40,468 bases of DNA from Jeotgalicoccus sp. GTDB lineage: Bacteria; Bacillota; Bacilli; Staphylococcales; Salinicoccaceae. Below the pieces are notes generated by a model. The model was given only the letters and a program-made list of their open reading frames with translations, was not told the DNA's origin and did no database searches. Position 1 is the stretch's first letter. Every line of letters begins with the position of its first letter. Below are positions 33,705 through 40,468 of the stretch, in pieces. The stretch is taken from NCBI GenBank assembly GCA_003513765.1, contig DONT01000007.1, positions 1 through 40,468 on the forward strand. Reading direction: 5' to 3'. Made by a program: the position numbers and the translations under genes.

Positions 33705-33873
33705 TTCTGAACAGTTTTTAATAGTTTTCCCATTATTTTTGTGCTATAGTCATGAATATCCAATTTCGGGCAATACTTTCGAAGCTTATATTTCTATGTT
33801 TTACTGCACGATCATATTTCCGTATTGGACATAACCCATAATATTCTGGTTAACTATGTAGGAGGAATCACTA

Positions 33874-34152
33874 ATGAAATCTACTGGAATTGTGCGTAAA
33901 GTCGATGAACTTGGGCGCGTTGTTATTCCAATTGAACTGCGTCGCGTACTCGATATCGAAGTCAAAGATGCACTGGAGATCTTCACAGATGACGATAAAA
34001 TTATTTTGAAAAAATACCAGCCGCGTATGACTTGTGCAGTAACCGGCGATGTGTCAGATGATAACTTGTCACTTGCTGACGGTAAAATCGTTCTCAGCAA
34101 AGAAGGCGCAGATCAGCTAATCAAAGAAATTCAAAGAAAACTTGATAAATAG
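33874..34152 (+). CDS. abrB: AbrB family transition-state regulator
   Basis: 92 aa, on the plus strand. Residues 1-53 are the swapped-hairpin DNA-binding domain (GIVRKVDELGRVVIPIELRR) and the remainder the AbrB oligomerisation domain (MTCAVTGDVSDDNL). Almost every stretch resembles B. subtilis AbrB, a repressor of stationary-phase genes. AGGAGG lies eight bases before the ATG. It is divergent from metG and convergent with rsmI, as in Bacillus. No convincing promoter is seen; the upstream gap has only weak -10 candidates. Its targets here are unknown. Confidence 0.96.
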   Translation: MKSTGIVRKVDELGRVVIPIELRRVLDIEVKDALEIFTDDDKIILKKYQPRMTCAVTGDVSDDNLSLADGKIVLSKEGADQLIKEIQRKLDK

Positions 34153-34163
34153 TTGTATACATT

Positions 34164-34197
34164 AAGCCGTGAATATTTCATTCATGGCTTTTTATTT
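34164..34197 (+). terminator. Rho-independent terminator of abrB
   Basis: An 11-base stem with one wobble (AAGCCGTGAAT / ATTCATGGCTT), a five-base loop and a T-rich tail on the plus strand. It reaches the stop codon of the convergent rsmI gene. Confidence 0.9.
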
Positions 34198-35004
34198 ATG
34201 AAACACATCGTACACTTCCTGCTTTTTCAATCCGCGCAGTTCCGCGACGAGTTTTATAGCATCTTTTGGGCGCATGCCCTCTTCTACAAGTTCGGTCACA
34301 TGCTCTTTAGGCGTACCGGTAAATTCAGCTTGTGCTTCTTCATATTTGTCTATAACGACGACAAATTCACCTTTTAATGGAATATCGTTATCCAGTTTTG
34401 ATAATAATTCATCAGCCGTGCCTCTGACATGCTGCTCAAATTTCTTCGTGATTTCTCTCGATACACTAACGATTCTGCTGCTGTCGATGTTGCTTATTTC
34501 CGTCATTAGATTTTTCATTCTGTGCGGAGATTCATAAAGCACTGATGTAAATTTATGATGCATTATTTCAGACAGCTTCTCTCTCTGTTTCGATGAACTC
34601 TTCGGCAGAAATCCAAAGTACGTAAATTCGTAGCTGGCAATTCCGCTTGCGACCAGTGCCATCGTAAACGCAGAAGCTGCTGGAATAACACTGTAAGGCA
34701 GGTTTTCATCCTGCATGCGGCTGACGAGTTCAAAACCGGGATCTGATATTACTGGCATGCCCGCATCAGTCACAAGTGCATATATTTTACCATTCTGTAT
34801 ATCTTCTATAATAGCTTCTGTCACTTCTTCTTTGTTAAAGTCATGATAGCTTTTCAGAGGTGTATCAATCTCGAAGTGAGTCGTTAATTTACGTGTGATT
34901 CGTGTATCCTCGCAAAGAATTACATCAGCTTCTTTAAGCGTTTTTATCGCTCTGTATGACATATCATCTAAATTGCCGATCGGCGTCCCGGTAATATATA
35001 ACAT
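34192..35004 (-). CDS. rsmI: 16S rRNA (C1402-2'-O)-methyltransferase
   Basis: 270 aa tetrapyrrole-methylase fold enzyme acting on 16S rRNA in the ribosomal P site. LYITGTPIGNLDDMSYRA at the N-terminus, CEDTRITRKL, ALVTDAGMPVISDPG and VIPAASAFTMALVASG are signature segments. AGGAGG lies six bases before the ATG. It is the last gene of the decarboxylase-to-rsmI operon and faces abrB. Confidence 0.96.
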   Translation of the reverse strand: MLYITGTPIGNLDDMSYRAIKTLKEADVILCEDTRITRKLTTHFEIDTPLKSYHDFNKEEVTEAIIEDIQNGKIYALVTDAGMPVISDPGFELVSRMQDENLPYSVIPAASAFTMALVASGIASYEFTYFGFLPKSSSKQREKLSEIMHHKFTSVLYESPHRMKNLMTEISNIDSSRIVSVSREITKKFEQHVRGTADELLSKLDNDIPLKGEFVVVIDKYEEAQAEFTGTPKEHVTELVEEGMRPKDAIKLVAELRGLKKQEVYDVFHK

Positions 35005-35006
35005 TA

Positions 35007-35264
35007 TTATCCTCCTATTAATGATAATTTCTGTTTTTTTGTCAGCTGCTTAATCGCATACTCACGTTTCAGCGCGCCGCTTTTTGAATCAAATACTTCA
35101 ACGTAACGCAGGGAGACAGGAAGTCTGCCCCGCGTGTATTTCGCACCAAGACCTGTATTGTGCGTCGTTATACGTGCATCTATATCGGTTGTATAGCCAG
35201 TATACAGACTGTTGTCGCTGCATTCGATAATATAGACGTAATATCTCTTATCCTCTGTCGTCAC
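35007..35264 (-). CDS. yazA: GIY-YIG domain protein (YazA type)
   Basis: 85 aa from a GTG start with GAGGTG seven bases upstream. Longer in-frame starts run back into the methyltransferase gene without ribosome sites. YYVYIIECSDNSLYTGYT is the GIY-YIG core; a conserved arginine (DARITTHN) and an Asn-Gly region (NTGLGAKYTRGR) follow. UvrC-like single-domain nucleases of this type are widespread but poorly characterised. It overlaps the methyltransferase gene by 17 bases and precedes rsmI by two. Confidence 0.92.
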   Translation of the reverse strand: MTTEDKRYYVYIIECSDNSLYTGYTTDIDARITTHNTGLGAKYTRGRLPVSLRYVEVFDSKSGALKREYAIKQLTKKQKLSLIGG

Positions 35265-35988
35265 CGTAATACACCTCAAGCATTTCATTCGAATAAGTTT
35301 TATCCGCATTATAAATATAAAACGGCGGCAGTATATCGGCATAAGCATTTGAATTAAATATTGCCTCCAGCACGATAAACATCGCAGTCTTGCTGTTTAC
35401 ATCATTATAGACATACTGTGCACGTCTGACTCTGAATCCATGTTTATGCAGCTCAGTAAACACTTCGGCGCTGCGTTCTGCCCGGTGGACCATATACAGT
35501 CTGCCTTTGTTCGATATTAAATAACGGCATGCTTCGACGATACCTTTCAGGTCGATATGCAGTTCATGTCTTGCGATACTCTGATGTCCTTTATCTTTTA
35601 GCGGCTGGTTGCTTGTAAAATAAGGCGGATTAACAGTAATTACATCGTACGAAGAATGTTCCATCGAAGTTTTAAGCGTCTTAATATCAAGATTATACAT
35701 TGTAATCTGGTTCATTTTTTCATTCATTTGAATGCTGCGCTCCGCCATATCAACAAGCACATCCTGTATCTCAACAGCATCGATCGGCTGCATTGTGCGG
35801 TAAGACAGCAGCAAAGGAATAATCCCGTTCCCGCTGCACAAATCCATAATTCTATTATCGCGTTTATTTATCTTCACAAAATTGCCGAGGAGCAGCGCAT
35901 CTACAGAAAATGAAAAAGTTTCACTGCTTTGAATAATACGCATCTTTTCCCTGTACAGTTCGTCTATCCGTTCATGTGGTTTTAACAT
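35248..35988 (-). CDS. yabB: tRNA1(Val) (A37-N6)-methyltransferase-like protein (YabB)
   Basis: 246 aa class I SAM methyltransferase. The SAM loop is MDLCSGNGIIPLLLS and the adenine-N6 catalytic motif is NPPYF. In E. coli the relative TrmN6 modifies A37 of tRNA1-Val; the target here is inferred. A GTG three codons upstream overlaps the GGAG site, so the ATG eight bases after it is preferred. It follows the yabA terminator by about a dozen bases and overlaps yazA. Confidence 0.92.
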   Translation of the reverse strand: MLKPHERIDELYREKMRIIQSSETFSFSVDALLLGNFVKINKRDNRIMDLCSGNGIIPLLLSYRTMQPIDAVEIQDVLVDMAERSIQMNEKMNQITMYNLDIKTLKTSMEHSSYDVITVNPPYFTSNQPLKDKGHQSIARHELHIDLKGIVEACRYLISNKGRLYMVHRAERSAEVFTELHKHGFRVRRAQYVYNDVNSKTAMFIVLEAIFNSNAYADILPPFYIYNADKTYSNEMLEVYYGDDRG

Positions 35989-36000
35989 TGATTTCACTCC

Positions 36001-36028
36001 AAAAAGAAAAGCAGCTGATCGCTGCTTT
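36001..36028 (-). terminator. Hairpin terminator or attenuator between yabA and yabB
   Basis: A seven-base perfect stem (AAGCAGC / GCTGCTT), a five-base loop and TTCTTTTT after it on the minus strand. One arm includes two bases of the yabA stop codon. Only 12 bases separate it from the yabB start, so it probably tunes expression of the distal genes. Confidence 0.75.
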
Positions 36029-36338
36029 AACTTTGTCTTTCATTAAAAAATGCCTGGCAGAATAAACAGTCGTCTCCGTGCCTGTGTGTACCAAAATGAA
36101 TGCTGCATACATGAAACCCTTCATCGTATAAACTTTTTAATGAGTTTTCTTTAAATGGGGAATCTGCTGTTTCTTTATCATTTAAAAGCTGCTCATAATT
36201 TTCTTTTTCAAGTTCTAAACTGACATTTTCTTCAACCAGTTTTACGGTAAGTTCTTTCAGTGTCTGGACTTCTTCATCCATCATTTTGATATTGCGTTCG
36301 AGCTGCTGAATATGGAGGAACAATTTTTCACGGTCCAT
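36027..36338 (-). CDS. yabA: Replication initiation control protein YabA
   Basis: 103 aa. An N-terminal coiled coil (about 5-55) should tetramerise, and the C-terminal zinc-binding part has H76, C78, H81, C91 and C94 (CLFC). In Bacillus YabA bridges DnaA and the sliding clamp DnaN to limit re-initiation. The ATG overlaps the ricT stop codon by one base and the ribosome site is modest (AGAGG). holB and tmk are neighbours, as usual. Confidence 0.96.
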   Translation of the reverse strand: MDREKLFLHIQQLERNIKMMDEEVQTLKELTVKLVEENVSLELEKENYEQLLNDKETADSPFKENSLKSLYDEGFHVCSIHFGTHRHGDDCLFCQAFFNERQS

Positions 36339-37153
36339 TAATTCACAACCTCTAGCTTATCAATATCTTCTTCTCCGTACTCTTCAATGTAATCGTCTGA
36401 ACCTTTAACTCTGACAGCAAGATCCAGTATGTTAATACCGATTACTTTACCGATACCTGCCGGTGTTTTTACTTTTGCACCGACATCAGGCAGTTTTATA
36501 CGTGCATCTTCGTAATATTCGTCTTCGTAATTTAAGCAGCACATCAGTCGTCCGCATGCTCCTGATATTTTACTTGGGGAAAGCGATAAATCCTGGTTCT
36601 TCGCCATTTGGATACTTACTGGCACAAAGTCTCCTAAAAACGTTGAACAGCAGTGGGCACGGCCGCAGGGACCAATCCCGCCCAAATACTTCGCTTCATC
36701 CCTGACACCAATTTGACGCAGTTCGATACGTGTTTTAAAACGTGTCGCAAGGATTCTGACAAGCGCTCTGAAGTCTACTCTGTCATCTGCAGTAAAGTTA
36801 AAAATGAGTTTCTTCATATCGAGAGTGAATTTAGCATTCACCAGGTTCATATCAAGTTTTTCATCTTTAATAGCATTGGCACAAAACTCCATTGCAGTTT
36901 CAGCTTTTTCTTCATTCGCTTTAAATTTCATTAAGTCTTCTTCAGTTGCCAGACGAAAAAACTTACCATCGGGTTCGACAATATTGTCTTTAGGAATTTC
37001 ATAAGTCCCTTTAACTACATTCAGCAGCTCGAGACCTCTTTTTGTTTCCCCGACAATATAGTCGCCGCGTTCTATAGAATCATCACTGCATGTGATGTAC
37101 AGGTTATCGTAATAATCAAGTTGCGTGACCTTGATGATTTTAAACATATTCAT
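36338..37153 (-). CDS. ricT: PSP1 domain protein RicT (YaaT)
   Basis: 271 aa. The PSP1 domain occupies roughly 60-150. Two cysteine groups follow: C163, C168-C169 and C200, C205-C206. In Bacillus the Y-complex (RicA, RicF, RicT) carries Fe-S clusters through these and supports RNase Y maturation of mRNAs; ricA and ricF are not in this window. The first ATG has AAAGG seven bases upstream. It lies between holB and yabA, the conserved order. Confidence 0.94.
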   Translation of the reverse strand: MNMFKIIKVTQLDYYDNLYITCSDDSIERGDYIVGETKRGLELLNVVKGTYEIPKDNIVEPDGKFFRLATEEDLMKFKANEEKAETAMEFCANAIKDEKLDMNLVNAKFTLDMKKLIFNFTADDRVDFRALVRILATRFKTRIELRQIGVRDEAKYLGGIGPCGRAHCCSTFLGDFVPVSIQMAKNQDLSLSPSKISGACGRLMCCLNYEDEYYEDARIKLPDVGAKVKTPAGIGKVIGINILDLAVRVKGSDDYIEEYGEEDIDKLEVVN

Positions 37154-37156
37154 TCA

Positions 37157-38062
37157 TCAACCTTTCGCACCTATGACCATACCTTCAAAAACAAGCATTG
37201 GATTAACGTTAAATGATAGCAGCTGGTTCGCTTTTTGAATCTCTTCGAGCATCCGGGTCAATTTAACCGTATTGACATCATTACCTGTCGGCATTGGTGT
37301 TTCGAACGGTTTAAAATTATCCAGACCTATCGTCTTATGCAGTGCCTGACGGATAAATCCGGCAAGGAGCTGCAGCATCAGTTCATAGTCTTTCCGATCA
37401 TCACAAATATCGACTATCTTTTTTACATCGATTAAAACAAGCGGATGATTATGTATCCAGCGCGTCCCGAAGCTCATTGCTTCATTACGCATCTCACTGA
37501 ATTTATCAGCCATCTCATTGACGTGATGCGCGTTCAGCGCGAGAGCATTGACGGTTTTAGTTTCAGCTTCACTTAAGTTAGGCAGTGAATTTTCACGGTC
37601 ACCGTCTTCGCCCTGGATATGGATATGCTGGCTTCTCGAGTGAATCGTTGGCAGTATACCGCTTTTATTAATCGTTAATAAAATTGCTATTGTTTTTTCA
37701 GGCGGTTCTTCTAAAAATTTCAGTATACTGTTTTCGGCTTGCGGAGTCAGTTTTTCAAACTGCTCAATAATATACACTTTGTAATCAGACTCAATTGGTT
37801 TCTGGTTCATCTGGCGGACAAGCTGTTCGATTTCTTCTTTCTTAATCGTGTTTTCAGCTGTCGATAAATAATATAAATCCGGATGATTGCCTGAATCTAT
37901 CAGCATCTCATTACGCGTATTGCTGCCAAAAATATGCAGCGCAAAAAATTTGCTGTATTTCTGCAGTGTTTCTATTGCATCACCTTCGAACATATAAGTA
38001 TGACTCAGCTTATTGTTCTCGATAATTTTTAATAATTGCTTCTCTACAATACTGTTATTCAT
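37157..38062 (-). CDS. holB: DNA polymerase III subunit delta'
   Basis: 301 aa clamp-loader subunit. KLSHTYMFEGD near the N-terminus, DLYYLS, YKVYIIEQFEKLTPQAENSILKFLEEPP and IHSRSQHI match HolB of staphylococci. The P-loop is degenerate and the zinc cysteines are absent, as in other staphylococcal delta' proteins. The ATG chosen begins two bases after the darA stop codon, with only a weak ribosome site (GAAAGA), so it is probably coupled; a TTG five codons earlier has no site. Confidence 0.93.
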   Translation of the reverse strand: MNNSIVEKQLLKIIENNKLSHTYMFEGDAIETLQKYSKFFALHIFGSNTRNEMLIDSGNHPDLYYLSTAENTIKKEEIEQLVRQMNQKPIESDYKVYIIEQFEKLTPQAENSILKFLEEPPEKTIAILLTINKSGILPTIHSRSQHIHIQGEDGDRENSLPNLSEAETKTVNALALNAHHVNEMADKFSEMRNEAMSFGTRWIHNHPLVLIDVKKIVDICDDRKDYELMLQLLAGFIRQALHKTIGLDNFKPFETPMPTGNDVNTVKLTRMLEEIQKANQLLSFNVNPMLVFEGMVIGAKG

Positions 38063-38063
38063 C

Positions 38064-38393
38064 TTAAAATCTTTCAAATTGTTCTATCGGTAAAACAAAT
38101 ACAGTAGCGCCGCCGACTTCAACTTCAACCGGATAAGGGATATAAGAATCCGCATTTCCGCCCATTGGCGTCACCGGGGCAACAGTCTGCTCGCGGTTTC
38201 CGCAAGTATCATCGATCAGCTTAAGAAGATCGTCCACACGTGCATCTTCAACACCGCATAGGAACGTAGTGTTGCCCGCACGCAGGAAACCGCCTGTAGA
38301 AGCAAGTTTCGTGTTACGGAAATCATTTTTTGTTAATTTATCATTTAATCTTTGGCTGTCATGGTCCTGGACAATAGCTATTACCATTTTCAT
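38064..38393 (-). CDS. darA: PII-like cyclic-di-AMP receptor DarA (PstA/YaaQ)
   Basis: 109 aa, PII-like trimer fold. The N-terminal IAIVQDHDSQRLNDKL and the TGGFLRAGNTTFLCGVED segment are the c-di-AMP-binding parts of the family. The physiological output is not known. AGGTG lies seven bases before the ATG, and the start overlaps the tmk stop codon (TAATG). tmk-darA-holB is the standard order in Bacillales. Confidence 0.96.
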   Translation of the reverse strand: MKMVIAIVQDHDSQRLNDKLTKNDFRNTKLASTGGFLRAGNTTFLCGVEDARVDDLLKLIDDTCGNREQTVAPVTPMGGNADSYIPYPVEVEVGGATVFVLPIEQFERF

Positions 38394-39022
38394 TATTCTT
38401 CACCTCTAGATTGTATATAAGTATTTATAATATTTAATGTATCTCTGACAACGCTATCGATAGACTGAGCTGCATCAACAACTTTAATTCTGTTCGGGTA
38501 TAACTCCGATAACTCATTATAACCCAAGACTACTTTTTTATGAAAGTCTATAGTTTCTTCATCCAGACGATTGTTTTCGCGTGCATTATCGCGAATTCTC
38601 TCTAAACCTGTTTCCGGCGCGAGCTTTAAGTAAATCGTTAAGTCCGGCATATGAGTATCAATAGCGAATTTATTTATCGCCATTATATCATCAAAACCAA
38701 TACCGCGGGCAATGCCCTGATAAGCTAGCGAGCTGTCGATAAAACGGTCGCATAATACAATTTTACCTGTCTCAAGTGCGGGTATCACACGTTCAACTAA
38801 ATGCTGTCGGCGAGATGCTGCAAAAAGCAGTGCTTCAGTCCGGCCATCCATTTCGTGTCCCTTAGTCAGCAGTACGTCACGAATTTTTTCGCTGATCGGT
38901 ATACCGCCGGGCTCCCGTGTTTTTACAACTTCATACGAATCCGATAATAATGTTCTGATACGTTCTATAACCGTCGTTTTCCCAGATCCTTCAGGACCTT
39001 CAAAAGTGATGAAGTAACTCAT
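38393..39022 (-). CDS. tmk: Thymidylate kinase
   Basis: Phosphorylates dTMP to dTDP. 209 aa. The P-loop GPEGSGKTT is at 9-17, TREPGG follows, and DRFIDSSLAYQG and the LID region (ERIRDNARENNRLDEE) are present. The ATG overlaps the upstream decarboxylase stop codon by four bases (ATGA). Confidence 0.98.
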   Translation of the reverse strand: MSYFITFEGPEGSGKTTVIERIRTLLSDSYEVVKTREPGGIPISEKIRDVLLTKGHEMDGRTEALLFAASRRQHLVERVIPALETGKIVLCDRFIDSSLAYQGIARGIGFDDIMAINKFAIDTHMPDLTIYLKLAPETGLERIRDNARENNRLDEETIDFHKKVVLGYNELSELYPNRIKVVDAAQSIDSVVRDTLNIINTYIQSRGEE

Positions 39023-40263
39023 AATTCTGCCTCATTCATATAATAATTGATGTTGTAATCTATACCCTCTATTTTAACATGATTAACTTGATAGTGCTTT
39101 ATCCTTTTAATATCCTCATTCGTAATCACATTCCCCTTTAATACAAGCGGTACTCCAGGCGGATATGGCACAATGTTTTCAAGACATATCTTATCTTCCA
39201 GTACAGCGATATCTTTAACCGGTGCAGCATTGTCTGCTGCCGGCGTTAATTTTGTAATTTTATCGAGCAGTTCTTTAAAAGGATAACTGTCAGCTTCGTG
39301 CCACAGCGGCAGGCACCACAGTACACCTTCCTCTGTCACCATCTCCGAATATATCCCTTCAGTCCTTAAACTCTGTTCAAGGTTATACGGTCCCTTTGCT
39401 GACGTCAGCAGGAGCTTCCCCGGATCATCCGGTTCAGTCACCATAACCCCGTGCTCTTTCAGATGATTAATTAGGATTGTTCTTTTTTTAAAAAACACAG
39501 TGTCATCATAATCGTTATAAAACTCTTGTGCATACTCTATAGATGCCAGTACAAGATACGACGGACTCGAAGTTTCAAACTGATTAATGTAACGCATAAT
39601 GCGCTGGCGTAATTCTAAGTCTTTAGTAAACAATACTGATGCCATCGTCAAGGAAGGAAGCATTTTGTGATATGACTCAATCACTGCATCCGCCCCTGAA
39701 AGGAGCAGCGATTCTTTAAAGTTTTCTGTAATCGATAAATGTGCACCATGCGCTGCATCGATAACACTAAAAGCTTTATTATTCCTGATGAAATTTATAT
39801 GCTCACCTATATTCTTAATAAGAGTCCCGGTATAAGAGGGAGACGTCAATACTACACATGTATTCTGCAGATTAACTTCATAAAGTTCTTCTATAGATAT
39901 AACACTGTAAGATCCATTCACTAATGAGACTCCGTGATATACAGACTTATGTGCTTCTCCGACAATGTAAAAATGATTTACAGTTTCACTCAACGCATAG
40001 ATGCTGCAGATGATTCCATTTGTTGTCCCGTTTACCATTGCCTGGGCATAATAACCTTCTTGTTTTAATGACAGCTTGTCATTAAGCTCTTTCAATATCT
40101 CAGAAGGATCATGCAAATCATCGAGTCCGGGTATTTCAGTTAAGTCATACTCCAGTCTAATTATATCTGAGAGTTTTCCAATTGTATTATTTTTATGTCC
40201 CGGTACATGCATAGATATAATACCTTCATTATGCAGTCCTTTTAGTTGCTTAATAAGAGACAT
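39019..40263 (-). CDS. Orn/Lys/Arg decarboxylase family protein (YaaO-like)
   Basis: 414 aa PLP fold-I enzyme. MHVPGHK at 18-24, SPSYTGT, VIDAAHGAHL at 167-176 and the PLP lysine K200 in ESYHKMLPS are present. The catalytic core is complete, but it is somewhat shorter than related enzymes of around 445-480 aa. The substrate is uncertain: arginine, lysine and ornithine are all possible. The start chosen has GGAGG five bases upstream; an ATG four codons earlier precedes that site. It is the first gene after the rRNA terminator, in the same place as its counterpart in S. aureus. Confidence 0.92.
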   Translation of the reverse strand: MSLIKQLKGLHNEGIISMHVPGHKNNTIGKLSDIIRLEYDLTEIPGLDDLHDPSEILKELNDKLSLKQEGYYAQAMVNGTTNGIICSIYALSETVNHFYIVGEAHKSVYHGVSLVNGSYSVISIEELYEVNLQNTCVVLTSPSYTGTLIKNIGEHINFIRNNKAFSVIDAAHGAHLSITENFKESLLLSGADAVIESYHKMLPSLTMASVLFTKDLELRQRIMRYINQFETSSPSYLVLASIEYAQEFYNDYDDTVFFKKRTILINHLKEHGVMVTEPDDPGKLLLTSAKGPYNLEQSLRTEGIYSEMVTEEGVLWCLPLWHEADSYPFKELLDKITKLTPAADNAAPVKDIAVLEDKICLENIVPYPPGVPLVLKGNVITNEDIKRIKHYQVNHVKIEGIDYNINYYMNEAEL

Positions 40264-40291
40264 ATATACCTCCATTAAAGTTATTAATATT

Positions 40292-40297
40292 ATTATA
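40292..40297 (-). promoter_or_regulatory. -10 element before the decarboxylase-tmk operon
   Basis: A perfect TATAAT about 30 bases before the decarboxylase start. The -35 position falls in the T run of the rRNA terminator and has no good hexamer, so part of the transcription may come from rRNA readthrough. Confidence 0.45.
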
Positions 40298-40311
40298 CTA
40301 TATAAAAAAGA

Positions 40312-40340
40312 ACAAAAAAAAAGAGACCTCGAAAGGTCTC
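40312..40340 (-). terminator. Terminator of the rRNA operon
   Basis: A seven-base perfect stem (GAGACCT / AGGTCTC) with a four-base loop and nine T on the minus strand, about 40 bases after the 5S rRNA. Confidence 0.93.
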
Positions 40341-40379
40341 AATGCGGCTCATCGCATCCATTTTGTAACGCTATATTTT

Positions 40380-40468
40380 GCCTGGCAGCGTCCTACTCTT
40401 GCGGGACGTCAGTCCAACTACCATCGGCGCTGGAGAGCTTAACTGCTGTGTTCGACATGGGAACAGGT
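40380..40468 (-). rRNA. rrf: 5S ribosomal RNA, 3' part
   Basis: The reverse complement contains the standard 5S landmarks: ACCTGTTCCCATG, GAACACAGCAGTTAAGC, CTCCAGCGCCGATGG, AGAGTAGGACGCTGCCAGGC. About 89 bases are present; the 5' end lies beyond the window. A 16S-23S-5S operon therefore probably lies upstream on the minus strand, as in staphylococci between recR and the decarboxylase gene. Confidence 0.95.

Noticed and set aside
33648..33873. Possible T-box or S-box leader for metG
   Set aside because: The promoter lies only about 30 bases before the start codon and no T-box TGGNACCGCG-type motif or S-box core is present.
33801..34100. Minus-strand open frame over abrB
   Set aside because: Serine- and isoleucine-rich shadow of abrB with no ribosome site.
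1..40468. CRISPR array, insertion sequence, prophage, tRNA genes
   Set aside because: No regularly spaced repeats, transposase or integrase genes, or tRNA-like sequences were seen on either strand.

Overview
This window looks like a chromosomal housekeeping region from a low-GC Gram-positive coccus of the family Staphylococcaceae. Protein sequences resemble staphylococcal or bacillus homologues, and the gene order matches the rrn-tmk-holB-...-lysS region of Staphylococcus and Bacillus. An AbrB close to the Bacillus protein and a SpoVG with a long acidic tail argue for a deeper-branching genus (Jeotgalicoccus, Salinicoccus or similar) rather than S. aureus; the genus is inference. Almost everything is on the minus strand, so transcription runs from high to low coordinates. 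The plus strand has two genes: a flavin reductase (26624-27187) and abrB (33874-34152).

Layout in transcription order. (1) 40468-40312: 3' part of a 5S rRNA, cut by the window edge, and its terminator. (2) 40263-34192: a tightly overlapping operon of an Orn/Lys/Arg decarboxylase-like gene, tmk, darA (c-di-AMP receptor), holB, ricT, yabA, a tRNA1(Val)-type methyltransferase, a GIY-YIG protein and rsmI. (3) 34152-28966: abrB (plus strand), metG, tatD, rnmV, rsmA and veg; veg has a perfect consensus sigma-A promoter. (4) 28890-23044: an accessory island between veg and ispE. It holds an LLM flavin monooxygenase coupled to an FMN reductase, a second, convergent FMN reductase with biased codons, and a four-gene module: a LytTR regulator whose N-terminus is a decayed ABC ATPase, two paralogous ABC-2 permeases and one intact ATPase. 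(5) 22907-9244: ispE, purR, ridA, spoVG, glmU, prs, rplY, pth, mfd, mazG, rqcP, divIC, yabR, tilS. (6) 9260-1218: hpt, ftsH, hslO, cysK, folP, folB, folK, lysS. (7) 1016-39: a NERD-domain, zinc-ribbon protein.

The core genes cover tRNA and ribosome maintenance (tilS, pth, rsmA, rsmI, rnmV, lysS, metG, rplY, rqcP), replication and repair (holB, tmk, yabA, mfd, mazG), precursor synthesis (prs, glmU, ispE, folP/B/K, cysK, hpt), purine control (purR, with a PurBox-like site upstream) and stress proteostasis (ftsH, hslO). Fourteen hairpin-plus-T-run terminators and several good sigma-A promoters divide the region into transcription units.

The least ordinary part is the veg-ispE island. Its ABC module pairs one ATPase with two permeases, separated by an internal terminator, and its regulator appears to descend from an ABC ATPase. 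There is no stretch over 300 bp without a gene, and no CRISPR array, insertion sequence, tRNA gene or recognisable riboswitch was seen.
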